Part shown: positions 41,939 to 50,295 of the stretch, in pieces
Layout of the letters: each line of letters opens with the position of its first letter
Position numbering within the stretch: position 1 is the first letter of the stretch
Assembly (NCBI GenBank): GCA_038527215.1
Contig: JBCBGC010000046.1
Coordinates: 1-52,532 of the forward strand
DNA: 52,532 nucleotides
Direction of reading: 5' to 3'
DNA from: JAWPMV01 sp038527215
GTDB lineage: Bacteria > Bacteroidota > Bacteroidia > J057
Notes under the pieces: generated by a model
What the model was told of the DNA's origin: nothing
What the model saw: the letters and a program-made list of their open reading frames with translations, nothing else
The model's database searches: none
Made by a program: the position numbers and the translations under genes

Positions 41939-43693
41939 CTAAATGGCAAATTTTCCCATTTGGCCCGGGACTGCCTCGATCAGGTCACGGGTATAATCGG
42001 TTTGTGGGTGATGATAAAGCTGCTCAGCATCAGCGGCTTCCACAATCTTCCCTTCTTTCATCACCAAGATCCGATCGCTGATAAATTTTACCACACTTAG
42101 GTCATGAGAGATGAATAAATAAGTCAGGTCCATTTCGGATTGCAGGCTTTTTAGCAAGTTGAGCACTTGCGCCTGGACGGAGACATCCAGGGCGGAGACG
42201 GATTCATCACAGACGATGAGAGAGGGTTTGACCGCCAGGGCTCGGGCGACACAAATCCGTTGGCGTTGACCACCCGAGAACTCATGGGGATAGCGTCCAT
42301 AATGCGCAGACGAAAGGCCTACCTTTTCCAGGAGGGCTTCCACTTCCTGCCGACGGGATTTGTCATTTTCGCCCAGACCGTGGACTTGCATAGGTTCCAA
42401 AATGGCCTCGCCGATTTTGATGCGGGGATTGAGCGAAGAATAAGGATCCTGAAAAATGATCTGTACTTGTTTGCGCCAGAGGCGCAGGGCTTCTGCATCA
42501 TAGGCCCGCACATCTTGCCCGTCATAGCGAATGACCCCTTCATCGGGCTCTATTAGTCGGAGCACGGTGCGCCCCAGGGTAGTCTTGCCGCATCCCGATT
42601 CCCCGACCAATCCCAGGGTTTCTCCGGGTCGGATGGACAGGCTCACCCCATCAACCGCTTTCACCCAATCACTTGCCTTGCCCCAGAAACTCCGCTGTTG
42701 GGGGAACCATTTTTTCAGGTCGGATACTTCCATAATGGCAGGGCGGCTATCTAAAGCAGCCAGATGGGCCTGATAGGCATCCTCCTTTATTTCTACCGAC
42801 TGGTACAAGGCGTTTATATCCTGGACTTCCTGCTCCTCTGACATGAGATCAGCCACCGTAAACAAGCGACTGACTCGCTTTCTCATGGGCGGCCGACAGG
42901 CCAGTAAGCCTTTGGTGTAAGGATGCGCTGGCTGGGCGAAGACTTTTTCCATGGGCCCATATTCCACAGCCTTGCCCTGATACATCACCAGCACCTCATC
43001 AGCGATATCTGCCACCACGCCCAGGTCGTGGGTGATAAACAACATGGAAAGGGATCGCTCCTGCTTAAGCTGCGCCAGTAACTTCAGGATATGCTGTTGC
43101 ACGGTGACATCCAGGGCCGTGGTGGGTTCATCAGCGATGAGAATGCGCGGCTCACAACTTAAGGCCATGGCGATCATGACCCGCTGTTTTTGTCCACCAG
43201 AAATTTCATGGGGATAAGCGCGGTACATTTCTTCTACCCTGGGCAGTTCAACCTGTCGGAACAATTCCAGGGTGCGTGCTCGAGCGGTCTTTTTGTCCAG
43301 CTTCAGATGCAGGCGCAGGGCTTCGGCTACCTGCTCTCCACAGCGAAAAACTGGGTTGAGGGAGGTCATCGGTTCTTGAAAAATCATGCCGATTTCCCGG
43401 CCTCTGATTTTCCGCAATTCCCGGTCCGCCAATTGATTTAAGGTGAGGGATGCTCCTTCGGCAGGCTGGTAGGTAATGCTGCCCTGGTTGATTTCTCCAT
43501 TTCGGGCGAGCAGGCCCATGATGGACAAGGCGGTTACGGATTTGCCACTGCCCGACTCTCCTACGACTCCGATGGTTTTGCCTTTTTCCAGGACGAAATC
43601 CAGACCTTCTACCGCCTGTACAGACTGCTGTCCCATCCGAAAACGGACGTGTAAATCTTTAATGGAGAGGATGGGAGCAGCTGATTCGGACAT
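41939..43693 (-). CDS. Dipeptide/oligopeptide ABC transporter, double ATP-binding protein
   Basis: 584 residues with two complete ATPase domains in one chain, equivalent to DppD plus DppF (also seen in YejF and GsiA). Domain 1: Walker A 'GESGSGKSV', signature 'ISGGQKQR', Walker B 'RILIADEPTTALD', His in 'ITHDLG'. Domain 2: 'GESGCGKTT', 'FSGGQRQR', 'SLIVCDESVSALD', 'ISHDLS'. In the second Walker B the usual Glu-Pro is Glu-Ser. Each domain has the oligopeptide-type C-terminal end, with 'HPYTKGLL' and 'TDYTRDLIEAVPG'. It would power import of peptides (or a related solute) through permeases that are not in the window. The gene is divergent from the rhomboid gene. Confidence 0.92.
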   Translation of the reverse strand: MSESAAPILSIKDLHVRFRMGQQSVQAVEGLDFVLEKGKTIGVVGESGSGKSVTALSIMGLLARNGEINQGSITYQPAEGASLTLNQLADRELRKIRGREIGMIFQEPMTSLNPVFRCGEQVAEALRLHLKLDKKTARARTLELFRQVELPRVEEMYRAYPHEISGGQKQRVMIAMALSCEPRILIADEPTTALDVTVQQHILKLLAQLKQERSLSMLFITHDLGVVADIADEVLVMYQGKAVEYGPMEKVFAQPAHPYTKGLLACRPPMRKRVSRLFTVADLMSEEQEVQDINALYQSVEIKEDAYQAHLAALDSRPAIMEVSDLKKWFPQQRSFWGKASDWVKAVDGVSLSIRPGETLGLVGESGCGKTTLGRTVLRLIEPDEGVIRYDGQDVRAYDAEALRLWRKQVQIIFQDPYSSLNPRIKIGEAILEPMQVHGLGENDKSRRQEVEALLEKVGLSSAHYGRYPHEFSGGQRQRICVARALAVKPSLIVCDESVSALDVSVQAQVLNLLKSLQSEMDLTYLFISHDLSVVKFISDRILVMKEGKIVEAADAEQLYHHPQTDYTRDLIEAVPGQMGKFAI

Positions 43694-43732
43694 AATCCAA
43701 ACTTACAGCCTGTAATTTTCGTTTACAACCCC

Positions 43733-44434
43733 ATGGAGCAGGCTTTTTCCTCCGAAGAGAATCAAACTTCCTTTCCCTGGCGCTTTACGGCCGGGGTCTT
43801 GGTCCTGATCTGGATCATTCATCTGGCGCAGTTTTTCCTGGGTACTTCTTTCCACCAATGGGGCATTCTTCCCAGGCAGGTGGAAGGACTGAAAGGGATC
43901 CTGTTTGGACCGCTTATTCACGGTTCCTGGTCTCACCTCACCAGCAATTCCGTGCCCCTGGTCGTCCTCAGCATCATGCTATTTTACTTTTATCCGAAAA
44001 AAGCCTGGGTGGTATGGTGGAGTTCCTACTTCTTCCCCGGTCTCTGTGTCTGGCTGGTGGCCAATCTCGACATCACCTACGATACCTATCATATCGGAAT
44101 CAGTGGGCTGATCTACAGCCTGGCCTTTTTCCTCTTTTTCATGGGCGTGTTCTCCAAAGAAAGACGGGCCATGGCCCTGGCCCTGGTAGTGGCCTTTCTG
44201 TATGGGGGCATCGTCTGGGGCGTGCTGCCCTTGCAGCCGCACGTTTCCTGGGAAGGGCATTTGTTTGGGGCAGTGACCGGCATCGCCTTGGCCCTGAACT
44301 TTCGCAAACACGGTCCCCAGCGCAAAAAATATTCCTGGGAGCTGGAAGAAGAACCGCCCGAAATGGGCTTTGAACCCTGGAATTATAAGAAATGGTTTCC
44401 CGCCCCGGATGAGTTCGAAGAAGAGGAGCGCTAA
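43733..44434 (+). CDS. Rhomboid family intramembrane serine protease
   Basis: 233 residues with six predicted membrane helices. The catalytic Ser124 is in 'GISG' and the catalytic His176 in 'SWEGHLFGAVTG'. The conserved 'HGSWSHLTSN' (His63, His68, Asn72) marks the second helix, all as in active rhomboids. It would cleave membrane proteins within the bilayer. The C-terminal tail of about 40 residues is charged and contains 'EPWNYKKWFPAPDEFEEEE', which is unusual beyond the core and may be a cytoplasmic regulator or simply a tail. The gene starts 39 bases from the divergent ABC gene. Confidence 0.9.
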   Translation: MEQAFSSEENQTSFPWRFTAGVLVLIWIIHLAQFFLGTSFHQWGILPRQVEGLKGILFGPLIHGSWSHLTSNSVPLVVLSIMLFYFYPKKAWVVWWSSYFFPGLCVWLVANLDITYDTYHIGISGLIYSLAFFLFFMGVFSKERRAMALALVVAFLYGGIVWGVLPLQPHVSWEGHLFGAVTGIALALNFRKHGPQRKKYSWELEEEPPEMGFEPWNYKKWFPAPDEFEEEER

Positions 44435-44463
44435 AAAAAATGCCCTGACCAAATGGCCAGGGC
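44433..44463 (-). terminator. Intrinsic terminator of the universal stress protein gene
   Basis: GCCCTG (44442-44447) with CAGGGC (44458-44463), plus an inner CC/GG pair, and an A-run at 44433-44440 that reads as a T-run on the minus strand. It lies 24 bases after the usp stop and also just after the rhomboid stop. Confidence 0.75.
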
Positions 44464-44486
44464 GCATCTCTTCGAGAGCTAAGTTT

Positions 44487-45338
44487 TTACACGGTATGTT
44501 TATTAAAAGCCAGGACCGGCACAGCAACTTCCTCGGGCATCCGCCGAGTCATGCTTTTGCGTGAGAAGAAATTTCTCCAGGAGAACTTCTTACGGCTGAT
44601 CATGGCCACGAGATTGCTGTTATTCAAATTAACAAATTTTACGATACCACGAAAGGGATCCGAGTCATCAAAAAATTTGTAATACACTTTGGGGTAGTCC
44701 AGGGTATCTGCAATGGTCCTTTCCAGACTGAGGAGATATTGCTCCCGCTCCATTTCTTCGCTGCGATTGACATGGGTGATGCTCAGCTTGGCGTCAAACA
44801 TGGAGGCGATGGTTTTCACCTGACGAATCACATTGGGGTCATAATCCGTCAAATCCACGGCATATGTAATGTGCTGAATTTCGTTGTAACGACTTTTGGC
44901 TGGTACGACGAATACCGGGGTTTCCACTTCTCCGATCACCTTAGCGGCAAAAGCTCCCTGCACATAGCCACGGAGGCCGGTATTGCGATGGGTACCTAGT
45001 AGGACCATGTCGTAGGATTCACGGTGGGTTTCCCGAATCACTTCATTCAGGGAAAAACCGGAAACGAATTTAAAGCGGAAAGAGATTTCCTTACGGTGAA
45101 ACTCCGTACAAATGGCCTCAATGGCTTGGCGAATTTTGGGACTGCGGATTTTTTGATAGAGGTCTTCAGGGGCTTGTTCTCCGTCGTAGACAAAATTTCC
45201 CGAGCCCTTGAGTAGTGCACGCCCTCCCACATATAGCAAGGTAATATGGGCGTAGGATTTGGCACTAATAGAGGTTGCGTACTGGATGAGGTTAAGGTAA
45301 TCTGAACGCAAATTTAAAGGGACGAGGATTTGGTTCAT
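44487..45338 (-). CDS. Universal stress protein with two UspA domains
   Basis: 283 residues. Two tandem UspA-type domains can be seen. Domain 1 (about 1-145) starts 'ILVPLNLRSDYLNLIQYA' and contains 'YDMVLLGTHRNTGLRGYVQGAFAAKVIGEVETPVFVV', which resembles the nucleotide-binding G-2x-G-9x-G(S/T) loop. Domain 2 (about 153-278) begins 'HITYAVDLTDYD' and lacks a clear loop, ending in the basic 'RKKFSWRNFFSRKS'. Such proteins help cells endure starvation and stress by binding ATP or acting as regulators. It is a single gene with its own terminator and a 311-base AT-rich upstream region. Confidence 0.88.
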   Translation of the reverse strand: MNQILVPLNLRSDYLNLIQYATSISAKSYAHITLLYVGGRALLKGSGNFVYDGEQAPEDLYQKIRSPKIRQAIEAICTEFHRKEISFRFKFVSGFSLNEVIRETHRESYDMVLLGTHRNTGLRGYVQGAFAAKVIGEVETPVFVVPAKSRYNEIQHITYAVDLTDYDPNVIRQVKTIASMFDAKLSITHVNRSEEMEREQYLLSLERTIADTLDYPKVYYKFFDDSDPFRGIVKFVNLNNSNLVAMISRKKFSWRNFFSRKSMTRRMPEEVAVPVLAFNKHTV

Positions 45339-45649
45339 TAGTTCTTGAGGTGTTCAAAAGGTGAAAGGACAGAAAAATTTAATGGATGAATTATTTGCCA
45401 AAAATGAATGGAATGAACAGAATTTTCCCAGCAATCTTTTGGGTATTCCATCTTTCCTAAAAAAGAACGATTGGAAATCACTAAATCGATTTCGAGGAAG
45501 TATTTGCTTATATAACGTGAGGGAGGCGAAAAGGATGCTTTTTATGTGACGAAGAAAGCTGACAAATATTGCGATTTCCTTACATTTAGAACTTTTTTTT
45601 AAAAAAAATATTTCCAAACGGAGGTTTCCAGCTTTTGGTTAAATGTTGT
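45339..45649. other. 311-base AT-rich stretch between two minus-strand genes
   Basis: It presumably contains the promoter of the universal stress protein gene and the end of the aminotransferase transcript. It includes A/T runs near 45590-45610. No canonical -33/-7 pair, hairpin with T-run or convincing coding region was found. Confidence 0.4.
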
Positions 45650-46501
45650 CTAAACAAGCATACTTTCTTCTACCCATTGGACCCAGCATCGCTGCAGGAA
45701 AGGCAGCAGGGCATAGCGCTTGACATCCAGCTTTAAATTCTGGTATTGGTCCACCGGAATCATACCCCGAATGCTGTTGGTAAGGAAGATTTCGTCGGCC
45801 TGGCGAAGGTCTTTGGGGCGGAGTCTTTTTTCCTGACAAACCAGTTTCAGTCTTTCCGCCAATTGGATCACCTGTTGCCGCATGATGCCGGGCAGCCCCC
45901 CTTCCGACAAAGGAGGGGTGAGGATTTTTTGTTGGTGGACAATGAAAAGGTTCGCAGAGGAAGCCTCGGCGATATATTTACCATGAAATAACAAGGCCTC
46001 ATCATAGCCCATCTCTCGGGCGTGGCGGGCGGCCAGGATATACGGCAGGGCATTGGCGGATTTTACCCCAGAAAGGGGATGAGGGCTAAGGGGAAAATCG
46101 TGGTAATCAGTCAGGCTGATCGGGGCATTGTGGGCGTAATAATCATCCTTCAGAGAGTAGCCTTCCAGCAGATAGAAAGGTTCATCTTCGAGGGGTTTGT
46201 AGGTGCCAGCCCCGGATCGATATACATGCAGGCGAATCCGACCATGCGCCTGAATCTGATTGACGACCAGGAGCCGCTCTATCTCTTCCTGAATCCTGGG
46301 GAGAAAAAATTCGGGTGCAAAGTCAAACTTAAGCAGTTCCATGCCCCTTCGTAAACGCTCCAGATGCGCATCAAGCATCATGATCGCCCCTTTGTACACT
46401 CTCAGGGTTTCGAACAAGCCATCTCCGTACTTAAAGCTGCGATTGAGCAAGGTTAACTCAGGCGCACCAGCTTCAACCAGTTTCCCGTTTACGATCAACA
46501 T
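45650..46501 (-). CDS. Class IV PLP-dependent aminotransferase (PabC/IlvE/DAT-like)
   Basis: 283 residues from the ATG at 46501 ('MLIVNGKLVEAG'). This is the normal class IV start; the longer frame from 46591 adds 30 unlikely residues. The fold is shown by 'FKYGDGLFETLRVYKGAIMMLDAHLERL', the PLP lysine K147 in 'SGVKSANALPYILAA', and 'IAEASSANLFIV' with the conserved Glu. Candidates are 4-amino-4-deoxychorismate lyase (folate), branched-chain aminotransferase and D-amino-acid aminotransferase; the short length and the 'VKSANALPYILA' region lean towards PabC. No folate or branched-chain genes are adjacent. A gene for a secreted propeller protein lies 101 bases upstream on the same strand. Confidence 0.85.
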   Translation of the reverse strand: MLIVNGKLVEAGAPELTLLNRSFKYGDGLFETLRVYKGAIMMLDAHLERLRRGMELLKFDFAPEFFLPRIQEEIERLLVVNQIQAHGRIRLHVYRSGAGTYKPLEDEPFYLLEGYSLKDDYYAHNAPISLTDYHDFPLSPHPLSGVKSANALPYILAARHAREMGYDEALLFHGKYIAEASSANLFIVHQQKILTPPLSEGGLPGIMRQQVIQLAERLKLVCQEKRLRPKDLRQADEIFLTNSIRGMIPVDQYQNLKLDVKRYALLPFLQRCWVQWVEESMLV

Positions 46502-46602
46502 GAAAAGACAATTTCCTTCCAAGTTACGGAGGATTTCTCGGAAAAAAATATCTGCCTGAAGGCAGGAAGCCTCCAGGCAGCAGTGTTTCAACTAGCTAAT
46601 TT

Positions 46603-48132
46603 TTATCGACTACTTAGGTTCCCGGAGCGAGGGGCCAATACTCCCTGGGCCATAAATCGCGCCGTGAAGAGTTGCCATACGGTGAACGAGGGTTGTATAC
46701 GGTCTTGAAAGACCTCCTCTATCGGCAGGGCGGATAACCACCTGAGTAGCCGATCAGTGGTCGGCGCTCCTATCGCATTCGGCAGACTCAGTTGGTAAGC
46801 ACCGGCCTGGTTGCCATCGTTGACTCGTAGGTATAGGAGGTCTGGCTGAGCCAGGCTTTCCGGGATGCTGATCTGATACTGATCGAACGTAAAGAGACGC
46901 TTCTCTCCCCGGTTTGAAGTCATCTGCTGGTACCGTTGGTAGCCCTCATTTAACTGACCCCATTCTGGTAGGAATGCTCCGTGATAAATGGGAATCATTA
47001 AGGTATCCTGGTTTGGGGGCAACACCCAAAACTTCTTTTCTGCCGCAGCAAATCGCCCATCGGTCATGAGCTGGAAAAATAAGCTATCGGATAAGCCTCC
47101 AACCCATGGGATCCAGCCAGAGGGATCTGCGGTTAGCTGCTTGATGGGGGTTCGCCTGCCATCGGCTTGGCGAACGAAGAGCTGAACGGGAAAATCCATC
47201 CTGGGCTCCCCTATCCCAGGTCGTCCATCTCCATTGCGATCCAGAAAACTGCTCACCCGTACGGACCTTGCTTTCCCTCCCCCACAAGCGCAGGCCTCAT
47301 AGTCGCTGGAGGCTTCAGGGATGGTGATAAAGGTGGCCCGGCCATCCGCGAGGTTTACCTTCCACAAGGCATTGGCCTTTGGCAGGGCCTGACTTCCCCC
47401 ACTGACATATAATTGCCCGCGCTCATCGAAGCTCATGCCTTCCATATCTCTCAGTTGGAAACTCTGGGCCGTTTGGTCATCCCGGGTATAAAGGGTAGCC
47501 TGGTAGCTAATCTGCCCATTTACCAGGTTTATTTTCACCAGTTTCTCCGGACGGGAAGGATAAGGTGCGTTGGCAACGGCGTACAGCACGCCAGTTCCCG
47601 GATGAAAAGCCAGGTCATCAATGACCATTTTTCCTCCCGGCATCTCTATTTCCAGGAAATCCTGATGAGGTCCAAAGGCATGGGGCACCACCCTACCCGA
47701 TTCCTGGTTAAGCTGAACCAGCACATCGGCTTTATCTTTTCTTTGATGCACGGCCAGAAGCCGTCCCTTGAGCGGATCAAGCGCCAGCCCATTGACATTG
47801 TTGATGTCAATCTCAGTTTCCCCAGCCCGAGCGACACCCATCGCAATGGGCAAGGCTTTAAATTTCCCGTTCTGCAAATCCACCTTACCAAGTCGACATC
47901 CATTGGTGGCCCACAGAAAGGTGGCTGTTACGTCCAGACAACTGGCTTCCACCTGACTTACCCCCAGGCCCGTACCGACTGCCTCACTCTGCCCGCTTAC
48001 CGGATCGACCTTGACCAATAAATCTGGTCGGGAGTCATCCCCGATCACATAACAGGGAAGCAGATCTTGGGCATAGGAAACAGACCAAAGACCCCAAAAA
48101 AGAAGCAGGATACCATAAAAGTTTAACCTCAT
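46603..48132 (-). CDS. Secreted propeller-like protein with an SdrD-type beta domain, function unknown
   Basis: 509 residues from the ATG at 48132, giving a signal peptide ('FYGILLLFWGLWSVSYAQ'); an ATG three codons earlier is equally possible. Residues about 20-285 contain repeated 'LLVKVDPVSGQ', 'RLGKVDLQNGKF', 'VLVQLNQESGRV', 'KLVKINLVNGQI' and 'ALWKVNLADGRA' phrases. Each consists of a strand followed by a Gly turn, so this is a beta propeller of the kind labelled DUF6923-like. From about 290 to 380 'VSSFLDRNGDGRPGIGEPRMDFPVQLF' resembles a calcium-binding SdrD B-like domain (Asp-x-Asn-x-Asp). The C-terminal part is not recognised. I see no T9SS tail. A surface or periplasmic binding role is likely. 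Confidence 0.6.
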   Translation of the reverse strand: MRLNFYGILLLFWGLWSVSYAQDLLPCYVIGDDSRPDLLVKVDPVSGQSEAVGTGLGVSQVEASCLDVTATFLWATNGCRLGKVDLQNGKFKALPIAMGVARAGETEIDINNVNGLALDPLKGRLLAVHQRKDKADVLVQLNQESGRVVPHAFGPHQDFLEIEMPGGKMVIDDLAFHPGTGVLYAVANAPYPSRPEKLVKINLVNGQISYQATLYTRDDQTAQSFQLRDMEGMSFDERGQLYVSGGSQALPKANALWKVNLADGRATFITIPEASSDYEACACGGGKARSVRVSSFLDRNGDGRPGIGEPRMDFPVQLFVRQADGRRTPIKQLTADPSGWIPWVGGLSDSLFFQLMTDGRFAAAEKKFWVLPPNQDTLMIPIYHGAFLPEWGQLNEGYQRYQQMTSNRGEKRLFTFDQYQISIPESLAQPDLLYLRVNDGNQAGAYQLSLPNAIGAPTTDRLLRWLSALPIEEVFQDRIQPSFTVWQLFTARFMAQGVLAPRSGNLSSR

Positions 48133-48327
48133 TTTTTCCAATTTTTTTATGCTAAATCGGAGGTATGCTTAACTGGAGATGAGGGACGTGAGTCGTTGTG
48201 TGTGGGTTGCTACAGAAGGAGCAGCATGAAACAAAAATACAAATCTTGGATTTTCCACAAATAAAAATCACCTTCAGACCTCAAAAGTCTTTCCTTATTG
48301 GTCAAATCTTACTCATCAATGGTGGGA

Positions 48328-48358
48328 TTCGGTATGCCGGGAAATACCTATATATTTG
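48328..48358 (+). promoter_or_regulatory. Probable promoter of the glycosyltransferase gene
   Basis: TTCG (48328-48331), 19 bases, TATATTTG (48351-48358). The -7 box is perfect and the -33 box has three of four bases. A transcript start near 48365 puts the ATG at 48383 about 18 bases inside the mRNA and excludes the longer frame start at 48356. Confidence 0.6.
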
Positions 48359-48382
48359 CAGCAGTTTTATCCGCAGCAAAAG

Positions 48383-49669
48383 ATGAAGAAAAGGAAAATC
48401 GTATGTTTTGGACCCGGCCCGATGTTCAAAGGCGGCATTTCAAATTATAATACTGCCCTGGCCAAAGCGCTGGACCAGATGCCGGACACGGAAGTTCATA
48501 TCGTGTCCTGGACCCAGCAGTATCCTGCGATTATTCCTCGGGATTTTGTGGACAGAAGCAGCCGCAGCAGCCTCCTGGAAGGGACAGACATTCAGGTTAC
48601 CTACCTGACCAATTACAACAATCCGCTGAGTTGGCGTAAGACCTATACTTTTATCAAAAAGCTAGAGGCTGATATTGTCATCTTTCAATGGGCCATCGCC
48701 TTACAGGGCCTACCCATGGGTCGCATAGCCCGGCTCTTGAAAAAGCATACGAATACGGAAGTCATCTTTGATGTGCACGTACTGGTTCAGAAAGAAGCCA
48801 GTGTCCTGGATAAATCCTTTACGCGCTTCGGGCTTAAAGTAGCGGATACCTATATCGCGCACGCCTACAAAACGGCAGATGAGTTAACGGCTACCTTTCC
48901 GAAATTAGATTTTACGGTGGTTGAGGATGGTACGCGAGCCAAAGGCAAGGCCCGGACCATCCTGAAACTTTACCACCCGGTTTATAACCTTTTCCAGCCC
49001 GACCCTGACTTTGAGGTGTCAGCAGAGCGGGAAAAGATCGGATTGAAGGAGCATGTGTTTTTATTTTTCGGCTTTATCCGGAAATATAAAGGTTTACACC
49101 ATGTCATTCCGGCTTTTGCCAAAGTGCTGGAACGGCGCCAGGATGTCTCCCTTCTGATCGTAGGAGAATCCTTCTGGCAAACCCTGGATGCAGGGAAGTG
49201 GACCACCCGCCTCAAAAACAGCTTATTCGGTTTGGCCAAAAAGCTGTTCCTCCGCAAGAGTGATGACGAGCGAAATTATCGTCCGTTGGAACTCGTAGAC
49301 CAACTGGGGATTTCCGACCATGTACATATCGTGAACGAATTTGTTCCTAACGAAGAGGTGCATCAGTATTTCCAGATGAGCGATTGTATTCTCACCTATT
49401 ATCTGACTGCTACGCCTTCTGGTGTGGAATCTCTGGCCTATAACTTTGAGCTACCTGTATTGGCCACCCGCGTCGGACACTTTCCAGAGACGATCCGAGA
49501 AGGATTTAATGGATATTTGGCAGAGGCGGAGGACATTGATTCAATGGCGGAAAAAATGTTAACCTTTATCGATCAGCCTATCCCACGCCACCAGGTAGCC
49601 CAAGCCGCTGAAAATATGAGTTGGGAGAATTATGCAGCCTGCATTCTGGCCAGCCACCCTTCCGCTTAG
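48383..49669 (+). CDS. Glycosyltransferase family 4 (GT-B) protein
   Basis: 428 residues. The start 'KRKIVCFGPGPMFKGGISNYNTALAKAL' has the Gly-Gly turn of the acceptor side. The C-terminal half 'HVFLFFGFIRKYKGLHHVIPAFAKVL' and 'LLIVGESF' fit the nucleotide-sugar domain, and 'PSGVESLAYNFELPVLATRVGHFPETI' has the E-x7-E motif of retaining GT4 enzymes. It would transfer a sugar from a nucleotide donor, probably to a surface polysaccharide or lipid. No other polysaccharide genes are adjacent, so its product is unknown. The promoter and the ATG at 48383 agree. The stop overlaps the converging response-regulator gene by four bases. Confidence 0.85.
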   Translation: MKKRKIVCFGPGPMFKGGISNYNTALAKALDQMPDTEVHIVSWTQQYPAIIPRDFVDRSSRSSLLEGTDIQVTYLTNYNNPLSWRKTYTFIKKLEADIVIFQWAIALQGLPMGRIARLLKKHTNTEVIFDVHVLVQKEASVLDKSFTRFGLKVADTYIAHAYKTADELTATFPKLDFTVVEDGTRAKGKARTILKLYHPVYNLFQPDPDFEVSAEREKIGLKEHVFLFFGFIRKYKGLHHVIPAFAKVLERRQDVSLLIVGESFWQTLDAGKWTTRLKNSLFGLAKKLFLRKSDDERNYRPLELVDQLGISDHVHIVNEFVPNEEVHQYFQMSDCILTYYLTATPSGVESLAYNFELPVLATRVGHFPETIREGFNGYLAEAEDIDSMAEKMLTFIDQPIPRHQVAQAAENMSWENYAACILASHPSA

Positions 49670-50097
49670 GCTACTGCGGCAAAGCGTACGGTAGCTACCT
49701 TTGACCAGAAGTTGACGATAGAGCTGATGACATCTACGAAGTCATCAAAGTCTATAGGCTTGGTCACATAGCAGTTGGCCTGTAGTTTATAACAGGTATT
49801 CACATCGTGTTCAGCTGCGGAGGTAGAAAAAACTACCACAGGAATATGCCGTAAGGAGGGATGCTCCTTGATGTATCTCAATACTTCTTTGCCATTGCGG
49901 CAGGGGATATTCAAGTCAAGAATGATCAGGTCTGGGATCAGCGCCCCTCCTACTTGAAATCGCTGGTTCAAAAAATCTAACGCTTTGTCTCCATCCGTTA
50001 CAACTGAGAGCGAGTGGGACTGCAGGCGAGCCTCTTTTAAGGCTTCTTTAGCCAACATGATGTCCCCGGGATTGTCTTCTACTAACAGGATATTCAT
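49666..50097 (-). CDS. Single-domain response regulator (Rcp1-like)
   Basis: 143 residues from the ATG at 50097 ('MNILLVEDNPGD'); the longer frame from 50193 adds 32 unlikely residues. The receiver domain is complete: acidic pair Glu7-Asp8, phosphoryl acceptor Asp61 ('LIILDLNIP'), Ser/Thr in 'VVFSTSA' (91-92), and Lys113 ('YVTKPID'). There is no output domain. The 'RNGKEVLRYIKEHPSLRHIPVVVFSTS' pattern matches the Rcp1-type regulators that pair with phytochrome-like kinases. No kinase gene is in the window. The gene lies 198 bases downstream of the TonB receptor gene on the same strand, so the two are probably separately transcribed. Confidence 0.88.
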   Translation of the reverse strand: MNILLVEDNPGDIMLAKEALKEARLQSHSLSVVTDGDKALDFLNQRFQVGGALIPDLIILDLNIPCRNGKEVLRYIKEHPSLRHIPVVVFSTSAAEHDVNTCYKLQANCYVTKPIDFDDFVDVISSIVNFWSKVATVRFAAVA

Positions 50098-50295
50098 GAG
50101 CTTATGGTTAGGAGGACAAAAGTCGCGTACGGGAAAGTGCACTTTTGTCGAGTGATACAAGAATAATAAATCATCCGCATAAATATTCTCCACCTTTGTA
50201 ATAGTTCTAACAGCAGAAAAATTACCGGATGTGTTTATCTCATGCTTGTATCTTTAACGGAAAGGTAACCCGTTTTGTCTTGAGCGTGTAAGAGA